From: JAJAZB01 sp964244295
Lineage (GTDB): Bacteria > Bacteroidota > Bacteroidia > Cytophagales > Spirosomataceae
Assembly: GCA_964244295.1 (NCBI GenBank)
Contig: CAXTIG010000007.1
Coordinates: 62,001 to 126,000 of the forward strand
DNA: 64,000 nucleotides
Direction: 5' to 3'
The number at the start of each line of letters is the position of its first letter. Within the stretch, counting starts at the first letter, position 1. Below, piece after piece: positions 39,968-48,064 of the stretch. Under the pieces are notes generated by a model, which made no database searches, was not told where the DNA came from, and saw only the letters and a list, made by a program, of their open reading frames with translations. Both the position numbers and the translations under genes were made by a program.

Positions 39968-40918
39968 TCAGCGGGCTTTGGACGATCCGCTCCGGCCTGG
40001 GCGTTTCTTGCCCGGTTCTTTCTTTTTCAGTTCGGTAATTTCGTAGCCGACGGCGTCCGATCTTGGCGGCGAGTCCAGGTGATGAAATTCGGCGTAACTC
40101 CGGGTGAACGCCGCGCCGTAGTAAAAAATCAGGGCCGAATAAAACACGAACAGCAGCAGCAGAATCACGGCCCCGGAGGCCCCGTACAACGGCCCGATCG
40201 GCCCTTGAATCAGCAGGCGATTCAGCACCAACTCCCCCAGTTTAAACAACACGCTCGTCAGCAGCGCCCCCATCCAGACGGCCCGCCAGCGGACTTTTAC
40301 GTCGGGCAGGTACTTGAAAATGATGGCAAACCAGATCGTGATCACCGCCACCGACATCCCGAAATTACCGACGTTAAGCACCCAGGCCGGGTAAACGAAG
40401 GAGTCGGTCACGACGTACCGGTTGAGCCGGATCAGGGACCGATCCAACCGGAGGGAAGCGACAAACAACAGCCCCGAAAACAGAATGAGGCCCAGCGCCA
40501 CCAGCCGGTCTTTCAGCACGTGTACCACACGCCGCTCTGATTTGGCTTTCACGTTCCAGAGTTGGTTGAGCGAGTTTTGAATGACGGAAAACAAGGTGGT
40601 CGAGGCCAGCAACAGCACGACCCCGCTCAGCGCGAGCAGTTCCCAAGTCGCATTCTGCCGTTGCAGGTTCTGGGAAATGACTTCGAGTTGATCGGCACTC
40701 TGGCTACCGAATACCTCTGCCAACTGATCGAACAAGCGCCACGCAAACCGCCGCTGGTTCAGGACCGGACTCAACGCCGTGGTCAGGAGGATGACGATGG
40801 GCGGCAGGGCAAAAAAAGTAAAGAATGCCGTGGCCCCGGCCATGCGCACCGGGTCGTTGCCTTGCAGGCGGGTGAAGGCTTGTCGGCCCAGGACGAAAAA
40901 AGAAGGAAGCTTTTTCAA
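39968..40918 (-). CDS. YihY/BrkB family inner-membrane protein
   Basis: 316 residues. Family landmarks are DPVRMAGATAFFTFFALPPIVILLTTAL near the start, LLLASTTLFSVIQNSLNQLWNV, and YGASGAVILLLLFVFYSALIFYYGAAFT near the end; about six membrane helices. The tail is Lys/Arg-rich (KKKEPGKKRPGRSG). The family was once thought to be ribonuclease BN but is a membrane protein of unclear function. It follows a small membrane-protein gene with a 32-nt gap, a likely operon. Confidence 0.92.
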   Translation of the reverse strand: MKKLPSFFVLGRQAFTRLQGNDPVRMAGATAFFTFFALPPIVILLTTALSPVLNQRRFAWRLFDQLAEVFGSQSADQLEVISQNLQRQNATWELLALSGVVLLLASTTLFSVIQNSLNQLWNVKAKSERRVVHVLKDRLVALGLILFSGLLFVASLRLDRSLIRLNRYVVTDSFVYPAWVLNVGNFGMSVAVITIWFAIIFKYLPDVKVRWRAVWMGALLTSVLFKLGELVLNRLLIQGPIGPLYGASGAVILLLLFVFYSALIFYYGAAFTRSYAEFHHLDSPPRSDAVGYEITELKKKEPGKKRPGRSGSSKAR

Positions 40919-40950
40919 ACGGTGCGGAGTACGAAGGAATGCTTTTTCGC

Positions 40951-41142
40951 TCAGGCATCATTCCGAAAATACCGAATCGTGTTGACCAGTAACACGCCCA
41001 GCCCGGCCCCAATGGCCAGCAACGTGACGACGTGGATAGTCCGGATCGCCTCCGTGCCGGGTAACCGGGCGTAATTGCCAATTCCCAGGATAACGACAAA
41101 CAGGGGTAGGATCAGCCTGCGCAGGGTGGGGTTTCGATTCAT
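40951..41142 (-). CDS. Small two-helix membrane protein upstream of yihY-like gene
   Basis: 63 residues from the ATG at 41142 (MNRNPTLRR, then hydrophobic 10-24 and 38-56). Not recognised. The 32-nt gap to the YihY gene and shared strand suggest co-expression. Confidence 0.7.
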   Translation of the reverse strand: MNRNPTLRRLILPLFVVILGIGNYARLPGTEAIRTIHVVTLLAIGAGLGVLLVNTIRYFRNDA

Positions 41143-41400
41143 GGGGATGGATTCAGGTTTCAAACGCAACCGGGGAATTTTTGAGGGGTAGAAATGTACG
41201 GACAAGGTACGCCGTTGCGGTTGTTTTTAGGTAGCATTCGCCGTTGAATCGGCAACTCTCAACATAGCCAAATGCCTACCCAAAGCCTGGATTACTTCCT
41301 CCCGGAAGGTGGGCGATGTGGAACAGGAAGCGGGTAGTCTGGACAAGCCATTCTACTTTTTCTCGAAATACCCCCAACTTTAGGGCGCGTTACCTGATTT

Positions 41401-41916
41401 ATGAAACCCACCTACCCACCGCTTCTCCCCGGCGGCTTCCAGCCAATTGGCTCCTGGCAACTCGACCAGCAATTCCTCGACCCGTTTCCGGCGGGGGCCA
41501 AACGCCGCAATCGCTTGCTAACCCGCTTCAAACGATTTCTGGACGATTTAACCAAACTCAACCTTCCCCTCGAACTCTGGATTGGTGGCTCTTTCACCAC
41601 CCTCGACCCCGAACCCGACGCGGTGGACGTGGTGGTGTGGGTGGCGGAGGCCGATGCCGAACGGCTGGCCGCGAAACGCCTGCGGTTGTTCGAGCGATTG
41701 CTGCACGTCACCCAGCACGAGTGGGTGAAAGTCACCTACGAAGTTTCCGCTTACCTGGCCGATCCGGAAAGCGTCGCCGACCACGAATATTGGGCCAAAA
41801 AACTGGGGGCCGACCCCAGCAATTTGTACCGGAAAGGAATTTTTAAACTGACGATGTTTCCCACTCAAGTCGGACGCGACTCCGGCTCCCCTACCGGGGG
41901 AGGGTTTAATTTGTAA
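41401..41916 (+). CDS. DUF6932-like nucleotidyltransferase-fold protein, gene 1 of a pair
   Basis: 171 residues. An N-terminal helix-rich part (about 1-55) leads into LELWIGGSFTTLDPEPDAVDVVVWV, the start of a nucleotidyltransferase fold: Gly-Gly-Ser, then an acidic motif on the next strand. In typical proteins of this type the acidic motif is D-x-D (GDIDLV); here it reads DAVDVV, so one metal-binding Asp seems moved or lost. A later EWVKVTYEVSAYLADP segment fits the third strand. The C-terminal SGSPTGGGFNL is a Gly-rich tail that may come from a hairpin sequence. The gene ends 2 nt before the next one, so the two are translated together. Confidence 0.65.
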   Translation: MKPTYPPLLPGGFQPIGSWQLDQQFLDPFPAGAKRRNRLLTRFKRFLDDLTKLNLPLELWIGGSFTTLDPEPDAVDVVVWVAEADAERLAAKRLRLFERLLHVTQHEWVKVTYEVSAYLADPESVADHEYWAKKLGADPSNLYRKGIFKLTMFPTQVGRDSGSPTGGGFNL

Positions 41917-41918
41917 CC

Positions 41919-42890
41919 ATGTTTAACATCGCCCGCATCGAGCAACTCCGCGTGTTTGCCCAGCGAATGCTCGCCGAACAGGAACAGCGCCTGGTGGTCC
42001 AGCCCGCGCATTTTTACCGGCAGATGCTGGTCGAAACGGCCCGGCATCAGGTCGATGACCTGACCCGCCAACTGGTCGAAGCCAAGCAACAGCGCGAGGT
42101 GGAGGTGGTCGAAATCCGGCTCGACGGCCCGGCGGCGTTTTTCGGCTCGGTGCCGCTGCACGTGCTGGGGCCACTCACGGCGGCATTCGAAGAACTGCTC
42201 GTGCAGGCGGGGCGGTTCATCCGCGACGGCTCCCGGCGGGCGGGCACGCTGGCCGAAGTCCGGGGGCAGTTCGACGTGCGGCTGAAGCACCTCGCCACCG
42301 GTTCCGCCGGGCTGCTGGTTACGCTGCAAACCGCCCCTGATTTGTTTGGCGGCAGTTTGTCGGAAGAAGCCCTGCGCCGCACGTTCGGGCTGCTGGCCGT
42401 CGAAACGCCCGAAGACGCCACCAACCAGGTGGTCAGTTACGGCAAGGCGGGCGTGTTTGGGCTGGTGCGGTTTCTGAAGAGCCTGCACGAGGCCCAACTC
42501 GAAGCCCGCCTCCACTGGCTCAGTCCCACAGACGAAGAGCGCACCTGGGAAGGAACCAGCGAGAAAATTTCCGGTCTCAAAACCCTGCTCGAAAGCATCG
42601 TGACCTCCGAACCCGAAGAAATCAGCTTCGCGGGCCTCGTGTACACCGAGAGCATCCGGGGGCGTTTTGAGGTGAAAACCCACGCGGGCACGATTTACAG
42701 CGGCAGTGTCCCACTGGAGGTAATGCCCTCGCTCGTGGCCGTATCGGTCGGCGACGAGTGCCAGGGCGTGGTACTCGAAACCCTCAGCACCAACACCACG
42801 ACCGGCGTGGAAAAACGCAGCTACGAACTCAAAAGCATCGAACCGTTTCACCGAAACCGAAAATCCGCGCAGTTGCCGCTGCCGTTCTGA
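41919..42890 (+). CDS. Unknown 323-residue partner protein, gene 2 of a pair
   Basis: The N-terminal third is helical and charged (IEQLRVFAQRMLAEQEQRL, then DDLTRQLVEAKQQREVEVVEIRLDG). A middle block (about 120-175) contains LKHLATGSAGLLVTLQTAP and EEALRRTFGLLAV; the last third is beta-rich, with FEVKTHAGTIYSGSVPLEV and VEKRSYELKSIEPF, reminiscent of a small barrel. I do not recognise the family. The 2-nt spacing from the nucleotidyltransferase-like gene makes a functional pair likely. Confidence 0.8.
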   Translation: MFNIARIEQLRVFAQRMLAEQEQRLVVQPAHFYRQMLVETARHQVDDLTRQLVEAKQQREVEVVEIRLDGPAAFFGSVPLHVLGPLTAAFEELLVQAGRFIRDGSRRAGTLAEVRGQFDVRLKHLATGSAGLLVTLQTAPDLFGGSLSEEALRRTFGLLAVETPEDATNQVVSYGKAGVFGLVRFLKSLHEAQLEARLHWLSPTDEERTWEGTSEKISGLKTLLESIVTSEPEEISFAGLVYTESIRGRFEVKTHAGTIYSGSVPLEVMPSLVAVSVGDECQGVVLETLSTNTTTGVEKRSYELKSIEPFHRNRKSAQLPLPF

Positions 42891-42939
42891 CCGGAGGGAG
42901 CCTGAACAAGCAGAACCACTAAACCTTCAAAACCCAACC

Positions 42940-43824
42940 ATGAACCCAGCCAAGCCATTTTCCAGAAGAAACTTTCTTAAATCATCGCTCGCCGCCGTCG
43001 CCGCTACGCCCGGAATGGAGTCGCTGCTCCGGGCCGCCCCGTATTCCCTGCCCCTGGGGGTTTGCACGGAGTATAAAAACGCGCCCTTGTTAAAAAAGCT
43101 GGGCTATTCGTTCGTCGAGGAGAGCGTCGGGCGTTTTTTAATCCCCACGTCGGGCGATGAAGGCTTTGAAAAAAACCGGCAGGAGTTGCAGGCCGTCGCG
43201 CTGCCCATCCGGTCGTACATTTATTTTTTTCCGGGAAACCTGAAATCCGTGGGACCGGAGTTACACCACGAGGCGATTCTCCAACGGGCCGATCTGGCCC
43301 TGCGCCGGGCGAAGGAATGCGGATCCAAGAATATCGTTTTTGGCAGTGGCGGCTCGCGGGCCATCCCGAGCGGTTTCGACCGGGATAAAGCCAAAGCCCA
43401 GCACATCGAACTTTGCCAAAAAATGGCTCCCCTGGCCGAGAATCACGGGGTGACCCTGGCCGTTGAGCCGCTCAACCGGGGCGAGACGAATTTTATCAAC
43501 AGCCTGGCCGAAGGGGTGGAAATTATCGAGGCGGTCAACAATCCCTGGTTTAAGCTGCAATGCGACATTTACCACATGCTCCGGGAAAACGAACCCCCGG
43601 AGGAAATCGTGAAACACAGCCGCCACATCGTGCATTGCCACATCGCCGAGAAACGCACCCGCTCGGCCCCCGGCCTGGACGGCGACGATTTCAAGCCGTA
43701 TTTCAGCGCGTTGAAAAAGGTGGGCTACCAGGGCGGACTTTCCCTGGAATGCAACTGGAAAGAATTTGAGCCGGAAGTGAGCCGGGGGATCGAAGTCGTA
43801 AAAAAGCAATTGAGCGAGGTCTGA
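42940..43824 (+). CDS. Exported sugar phosphate isomerase/epimerase-like TIM barrel protein
   Basis: 294 residues. The Tat-type leader (FSRRNFLKSSLAAVAATPG) predicts export of a folded protein, typical for this subgroup in Bacteroidota. The xylose isomerase-like TIM barrel shows metal-binding positions in VTLAVEPLNRGETNFINS (Glu), LQCDIYHM (Asp-x-x-His), HCHIAEK (His) and LSLECNW (Glu). Substrate unknown; hydroxypyruvate isomerase- and 3-ketosugar-type activities exist in the superfamily. It is 49 nt downstream of the unknown pair, perhaps by chance. Confidence 0.88.
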   Translation: MNPAKPFSRRNFLKSSLAAVAATPGMESLLRAAPYSLPLGVCTEYKNAPLLKKLGYSFVEESVGRFLIPTSGDEGFEKNRQELQAVALPIRSYIYFFPGNLKSVGPELHHEAILQRADLALRRAKECGSKNIVFGSGGSRAIPSGFDRDKAKAQHIELCQKMAPLAENHGVTLAVEPLNRGETNFINSLAEGVEIIEAVNNPWFKLQCDIYHMLRENEPPEEIVKHSRHIVHCHIAEKRTRSAPGLDGDDFKPYFSALKKVGYQGGLSLECNWKEFEPEVSRGIEVVKKQLSEV

Positions 43825-43857
43825 GGGGAAATGACGGGAGGGGGGAAGGGGCCTCGA

Positions 43858-44520
43858 TCAGCGGTGCCGGTCCACCCCAACCCGCTCACAAAATTCGTAC
43901 ACCGGGCAAGTCGAGCACTTCGGTAGCGTGCCGGTACAAATGTGCTTGCCGAAGGGCATCAGCAGCCGGTTGATGTCGATCCACTGCGGCACGGGGACGG
44001 CGGTTTCCAGGGCCAGCAGCGTTTTTTCGGGCGTGGACGTTTTCACAAACCCCCAGCGGTTTACGACCCGGTGGACGTGGATATCGACGCTGATGGCGGC
44101 TTGCCCGGTGGCTACGCCCAGGGCCAGATTGGCGCACTTGGGACCGACACCCTTCAGCGCCGTTAGTTTTTCAAAGTCGGCGGGGAGTTGTCCGCCGTAC
44201 TGTTCCACCGCCGCTTTGGCAATGCCCAGCATCGTGTAGGCTTTCTGATCGGGATACGTCGATCCAAAAAGCAGTTCGGCAAGCCGTTCGGGGGAAAGTT
44301 GAAGCACTTGGTCGGGCGTTCGGGCTACGGCGAAGAGCCGTTCCGAAACGGGCAGGCTGGTTTCGTCGAGGGTCCGGATGGAAATGATGCAGGAAATCAG
44401 TTGTACGAAAAGCGAATCGTAGCCCCGCTCGCGCAATTCGAACATAGCGGCTTTCGGGAAGGGCCGGATGGCTTCCCCGATGCGGGATAAAACGGGGAAG
44501 AGGTCAAAATTGGGGAGCAT
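43858..44520 (-). CDS. Endonuclease III-type DNA glycosylase
   Basis: 220 residues. LISCIISIRTLDETSLPVS corresponds to the LSAQ region of Nth, ALKGVGPKCANLAL is the helix-hairpin-helix with the catalytic Lys, SVDIHVHRVVNRWG has the catalytic Asp, and CTGTLPKCSTCPVYEFC forms the [4Fe-4S] cluster loop (C-x6-C-x2-C-x5-C). It removes damaged pyrimidines. It is more Nth-like than the paralogue at 18990-19703. Divergent from the next gene. Confidence 0.92.
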   Translation of the reverse strand: MLPNFDLFPVLSRIGEAIRPFPKAAMFELRERGYDSLFVQLISCIISIRTLDETSLPVSERLFAVARTPDQVLQLSPERLAELLFGSTYPDQKAYTMLGIAKAAVEQYGGQLPADFEKLTALKGVGPKCANLALGVATGQAAISVDIHVHRVVNRWGFVKTSTPEKTLLALETAVPVPQWIDINRLLMPFGKHICTGTLPKCSTCPVYEFCERVGVDRHR

Positions 44521-44563
44521 GGCTGGCTTTTTGAGTAGCTTGCCGAATCAAAAAACGCTCGTC

Positions 44564-45490
44564 ATGATCCGCGCCTTTTTCGGCTTGCTGCTGCTTCAAA
44601 TTTTTGTGCCCGGCTCCGAAGCCCCGGCTCAGTCGAAGGTTTCCACGAGTCAACGCGGACCCGTTTACGACTTCAACTTCGCGGGCCTGCGCCTGGGCGT
44701 CGATGCCTTCGACGGGGGCAAAGTCGCCTCGCTCCAACTCGATGGCCGTGAGGTGCTTACGCCGCGTTCGGTCGACAGCGTTACCTACGGGAGCACGTTC
44801 TGGACGGCTCCCCAAACCTGGGGCTGGCCCCCGCCCCGGCAAATGGACGGCTTCCCGATGCAAACCCGCTGGGAGGGCGACCACCTCTGGCTGACGGGGC
44901 CGGTGATTCCGAAAGTCGGGTTGTTTCTGACGAAAGAAATCTGGATCGATCCCGCCGACACTTCGGTTCACCTCGCCTGCACCTACCGCAACGCGTCACC
45001 CACTTCCGTGCCGGTGGCGGGCTGGGAAATCAGCCGCTCGCCCAAAGGCGGACTGGCGTTTTTGCCCGGCGGGGAAATCCAGAATAAAGTAGGATTGACG
45101 GAATTGAACCTCCAGAAAATCGACGGCACGTACTGGCTCGACATCCCCGATCGTCGGTACACGCGCAGCGGTAAAGTTTGGATTGACGGGCACGGGAGCT
45201 GGTTGGCCTACGCCCGCGAGGGCCTGTTGCTGGTGAAGCGCTTCAAAGACCTGCCCCCCGCCGAGGCGTACCCCGGCGAAAGTGACGCCGAAATTTACGT
45301 GGACGACGACAAATCGTACATCGAACTCGAAGAACTGGGAAATTGGAAAACACTGGAACCCGGTGACTCCCTGCGGTTTGAGGTCAGTTGGCGGGTAGCG
45401 GCCATCCCATCGACGGTGCTCGTAAAGCCCGGTTCGGTGGAATTGCTACGAATGGCCCTGAAACTGAGGCATTCAGTGGAGGCTAAGTAG
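44564..45490 (+). CDS. DUF4380 secreted protein
   Basis: 308 residues from the ATG at 44564, chosen because it begins a signal peptide (MIRAFFGLLLLQIFVPGSEAPAQ). The DUF4380 pattern is present: VYDFNFAGLRLGVDAFDGGKVASLQLDG, STFWTAPQTWGWPPPRQMDG, and a repeated beta-sandwich (galactose mutarotase-like) to the end. Members may bind carbohydrates, but no activity is known. It is divergent from the glycosylase gene (43 nt apart). Confidence 0.82.
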   Translation: MIRAFFGLLLLQIFVPGSEAPAQSKVSTSQRGPVYDFNFAGLRLGVDAFDGGKVASLQLDGREVLTPRSVDSVTYGSTFWTAPQTWGWPPPRQMDGFPMQTRWEGDHLWLTGPVIPKVGLFLTKEIWIDPADTSVHLACTYRNASPTSVPVAGWEISRSPKGGLAFLPGGEIQNKVGLTELNLQKIDGTYWLDIPDRRYTRSGKVWIDGHGSWLAYAREGLLLVKRFKDLPPAEAYPGESDAEIYVDDDKSYIELEELGNWKTLEPGDSLRFEVSWRVAAIPSTVLVKPGSVELLRMALKLRHSVEAK

Positions 45491-45500
45491 CGAGTAGGCA

Positions 45501-45553
45501 ATTGGGTAATTAGGCAGGTAGTTAGAAGGCAACCAAGTACCCAATTACCCAAT
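45501..45553. repeat. Short palindromic intergenic repeat
   Basis: 13-bp arms (ATTGGGTAATTAG-type, 45501-45513 with 45541-45553) between two convergent genes. Confidence 0.6.
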
Positions 45554-45563
45554 GACCATCCGC

Positions 45564-45953
45564 TCAAGACGGGGCGTTGTCCGTCGGGGCCGGAGCGGGG
45601 GCTGGTTTCGGGGCCGGAGTAGGTTTGGGAGCCGGTTTTGGGGCCGGGGCGGGAGCCGCTGCGCTGGGCTTGGGGGCGGCGGCGGCCGCTGGCTTGGCTT
45701 TCGCGGTGATGGCTTTGGCCGTCTTGGCGGTTTTCTTGGCTTTTTTGGCGAGTTTCTCGCGGTCTTTTTTTGATTTTTTCTTCTCGTCGTCCTGCTCTTT
45801 TTCCAGCAGTTTAGAGAATTTTTTCGCCAGTTTTTCGGCGGCATTTTCCACCGACTTGCTGATTTTCTTCGCGTGCTTGTCGTTGAGGCCGCTCAATTTG
45901 CCCGAAATGGCCTCGGCCAGTTTAGCCGTGAGTTCTTTCTTGTCGCTTTTCAT
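45564..45953 (-). CDS. Lys/Ala/Pro-rich histone H1-like protein
   Basis: 129 residues from the ATG at 45953. The N-terminal 75 residues are helical and charged (KKELTAKLAEAISGKLSGL...AEKLAKKFSKLLEKEQDDEKKKS). The C-terminal half consists of KAKPAAAAAPKP and APKPAPKPTPAP-type repeats, like AlgP or histone H1 tails. This composition suggests nucleic-acid binding or a nucleoid-associated role. Low complexity makes family assignment unsafe. The repeats can also change length by recombination. Confidence 0.75.
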   Translation of the reverse strand: MKSDKKELTAKLAEAISGKLSGLNDKHAKKISKSVENAAEKLAKKFSKLLEKEQDDEKKKSKKDREKLAKKAKKTAKTAKAITAKAKPAAAAAPKPSAAAPAPAPKPAPKPTPAPKPAPAPAPTDNAPS

Positions 45954-46041
45954 AAGAAAATGCAGGTTTGGGGTTTGAATTTCTAGAACGGGGTCAAAGT
46001 ACGGGTTTCTTTTCAAACCTGCCATTACGTTCGTGTTAAGT

Positions 46042-46572
46042 TTATGGCCGGCATTTGCTGACGAAAGCCCAAGCCACGATTCCGGCCACCACGGCCACGT
46101 TGAGGGAATGTTTGGTGCCGAACTGCGGAATTTCGAGGCAAAGGTCGGCGCATTCCACCACGGCTTCGCTTACGCCATCCACCTCGTTGCCCAGCACAAA
46201 CGCGTAGCGCTGACCGGGTTGCGGCTCGAAAGCCGCCATCGAGGTGCTGCCCACGGTTTGTTCGAGGGCGCAGACCACGTAGCCTTCCGCTTGCAGTTGC
46301 CCAACGAGTACCCCGGCATCGGGGGCGTAGGTCCAGGCCACGGATTGGTCGGCTCCGAGGGCGGTTTTGGCCAGTTCGCGGTGGGGCGGAGTGCCCGTGA
46401 TGCCGCAGAGGTAGAGCCGTTCGCAGCGGAAGGCATCGGCGCTGCGGAAGATGGAACCCACGTTGAGCAGGCTGCGGACGTTGTCGAGTACGAGTACGAA
46501 AGGCAATTTTTCGGCGGATTGAAATTCAGTCAGCGTCAGGCGGTTCAGTTCGTCGGTGCTCAGTTTGCGCAT
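46042..46572 (-). CDS. TrmH/SpoU family RNA 2'-O-methyltransferase
   Basis: 176 residues from the ATG at 46572. The three SPOUT motifs are visible: DNVRSLLNVGSIFRSADAF, RYAFVLGNEVDGVSEAVV, and EIPQFGTKHSLNVAVVAGIVAW. The deep trefoil knot formed by motifs 2 and 3 binds SAM. The short length without an N-terminal substrate domain suggests a tRNA (Trm56/TrmL-like) or minimal rRNA target, undetermined. Single gene. Confidence 0.92.
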   Translation of the reverse strand: MRKLSTDELNRLTLTEFQSAEKLPFVLVLDNVRSLLNVGSIFRSADAFRCERLYLCGITGTPPHRELAKTALGADQSVAWTYAPDAGVLVGQLQAEGYVVCALEQTVGSTSMAAFEPQPGQRYAFVLGNEVDGVSEAVVECADLCLEIPQFGTKHSLNVAVVAGIVAWAFVSKCRP

Positions 46573-46916
46573 GAAAATAGAGAGAAGACGATTTTTTTTG
46601 AGAAACAACGTTTGCACAAAGCAACGCGCCGCCGTCTAAATTGCCTATCGGATGCTGAGTCAGAACCGGGAAATTCAGGAAATTGAACGTCAGCCTGCTG
46701 CCTGCTCACTCGCCTGGATTTCGTTCGCTAATTGATTCTGACCGGGTGTATGAAAAAAGCCCTGGCGGATTTGGGTTTAACCTGAAAAACAGCGCGGTAA
46801 GGAGCAAAAATTTTACGACCACCGGGTAAGGCCCCAGCGATTGGGCCTTTATTTTTACGCCGCCGCTGGCTCCGTCCGGTCAGGATCCTCACCAGCCTAT
46901 CCAGCCAGGCCGGTCG
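46573..46916. other. 344-nt divergent intergenic region with an orphan hairpin
   Basis: No protein gene is convincing. At 46828-46849 an AAGGCCC/GGGCCTT stem is followed by TATTTTTA, which looks like a plus-strand terminator although no plus-strand gene precedes it. A short RNA or a leader attenuator of the glucuronokinase-like gene is possible. Confidence 0.45.
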
Positions 46917-47984
46917 ATGAGAACACCGGCTGCGCCCAGGGACCCACCACTCGCAACGCGTCTTTCAACCCTTGTAACCCCTCCGCTTTTGATCATCGAA
47001 ACCCGTGCCTACGCCCGCGCCGGGCTGCTGGGCAACCCGTCCGACGGGTATTTTGGCAAAACCATTTCCGTCATTGTCCGCAACTTCGGCGCCTCGATTA
47101 CCCTGTGGCCCTCGCCGGAGTTGCGCCTCGAACCCCAACCCGCCGACGACAGCACCTACCGGAGCATTTTTCACCTGCGCGAGGCCGTGGGCCTGACGGG
47201 CTACCACGGGGGCATTCCGCTCATCAAAGCGGCCATCAAAAAATTCGTGGAGTACTGCGAAGCCGAGGGGCAACGCCTCCCCAACCGGAATTTCACGGTG
47301 CGCTACCGTACGTCGATTCCCCGGCAGGTAGGCCTGGCCGGGTCGAGTGCCATCGTGGTGGCCACCATGCGGGCACTGATGCAGTTTTACAACGTGGAGA
47401 TTCCCATCGAACGCCTGCCCACCCTCGTGATGCTGGCCGAAACGGAGGAACTCGGCATCACGGCGGGGCTGCAAGACCGGGTCATTCAGTGCTACGAAGG
47501 CTGCGTGTACATGGATTTTGACCGGACTCTGGTTGAAAGCCGGGGCTACGGAGCGTACGAACGCCTCGAACCACGCTGCCTACCCAAACTCTACATCGCC
47601 TACAAAACGGCCCTCGGCAAGGTGTCGGGCCGGGTACTCAACGACGTGCGCACCCGCTGGGAAAAAGGCGAACCGCACGTGGTGGGTACGCTTGAACAAA
47701 TTGCCGGGGTCGCCGAGGCGGGCCGGACCGCCCTGGCGGCGGGCGACGAGGCGGCGCTCGCGGCGCTCATCAACCGCAACTTCGACCTGCGCCGCGAAAT
47801 CATGCGCATCAGCGACTCCAACGTTCAACTCGTCGAGACCGCCCGACGGCTGGGGGCTTCGGCCTCGTTTACCGGCTCCGGCGGCAGCATCATCGGCACC
47901 TACCGCGACGACGAGATGCTCAACCGGCTGTTTTTTGAATTGAAAAAACTCGACGCCCGCGTCATCAAACCGTTCGTTGTGTGA
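46917..47984 (+). CDS. GHMP kinase of the plant glucuronokinase type
   Basis: 355 residues. The sequence follows plant glucuronokinase (D-glucuronate to glucuronate 1-phosphate with ATP) closely by my memory of the Arabidopsis enzyme: ARAGLLGNPSDGYFGKTIS (motif 1), IPRQVGLAGSSAIVVA (motif 2, phosphate-binding loop), AETEELGITAGLQDRVIQ, NFDLRREIM, and SFTGSGGSIIG (motif 3). The ATG at 46917 leads a poorly conserved 24-residue extension; a TTG at 46989 would start closer to the conserved region. It stands 80 nt before a GalU-type uridylyltransferase gene, which fits UDP-glucuronate salvage. Confidence 0.85.
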   Translation: MRTPAAPRDPPLATRLSTLVTPPLLIIETRAYARAGLLGNPSDGYFGKTISVIVRNFGASITLWPSPELRLEPQPADDSTYRSIFHLREAVGLTGYHGGIPLIKAAIKKFVEYCEAEGQRLPNRNFTVRYRTSIPRQVGLAGSSAIVVATMRALMQFYNVEIPIERLPTLVMLAETEELGITAGLQDRVIQCYEGCVYMDFDRTLVESRGYGAYERLEPRCLPKLYIAYKTALGKVSGRVLNDVRTRWEKGEPHVVGTLEQIAGVAEAGRTALAAGDEAALAALINRNFDLRREIMRISDSNVQLVETARRLGASASFTGSGGSIIGTYRDDEMLNRLFFELKKLDARVIKPFVV

Positions 47985-48064
47985 GATGTAAGCAGTGAGA
48001 GGAGAGATGTTTTCGAGAAACATCCGGTCTACATCTCACAACTCACATTTCACCTCTCACTAAA

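Noticed and set aside
45564..45953. Plus-strand Gly/Ala-rich frames opposite the Lys/Pro-rich gene
   Set aside because: They are the mirror of a low-complexity repeat; the minus-strand gene has a normal start and a structured N-terminal half.
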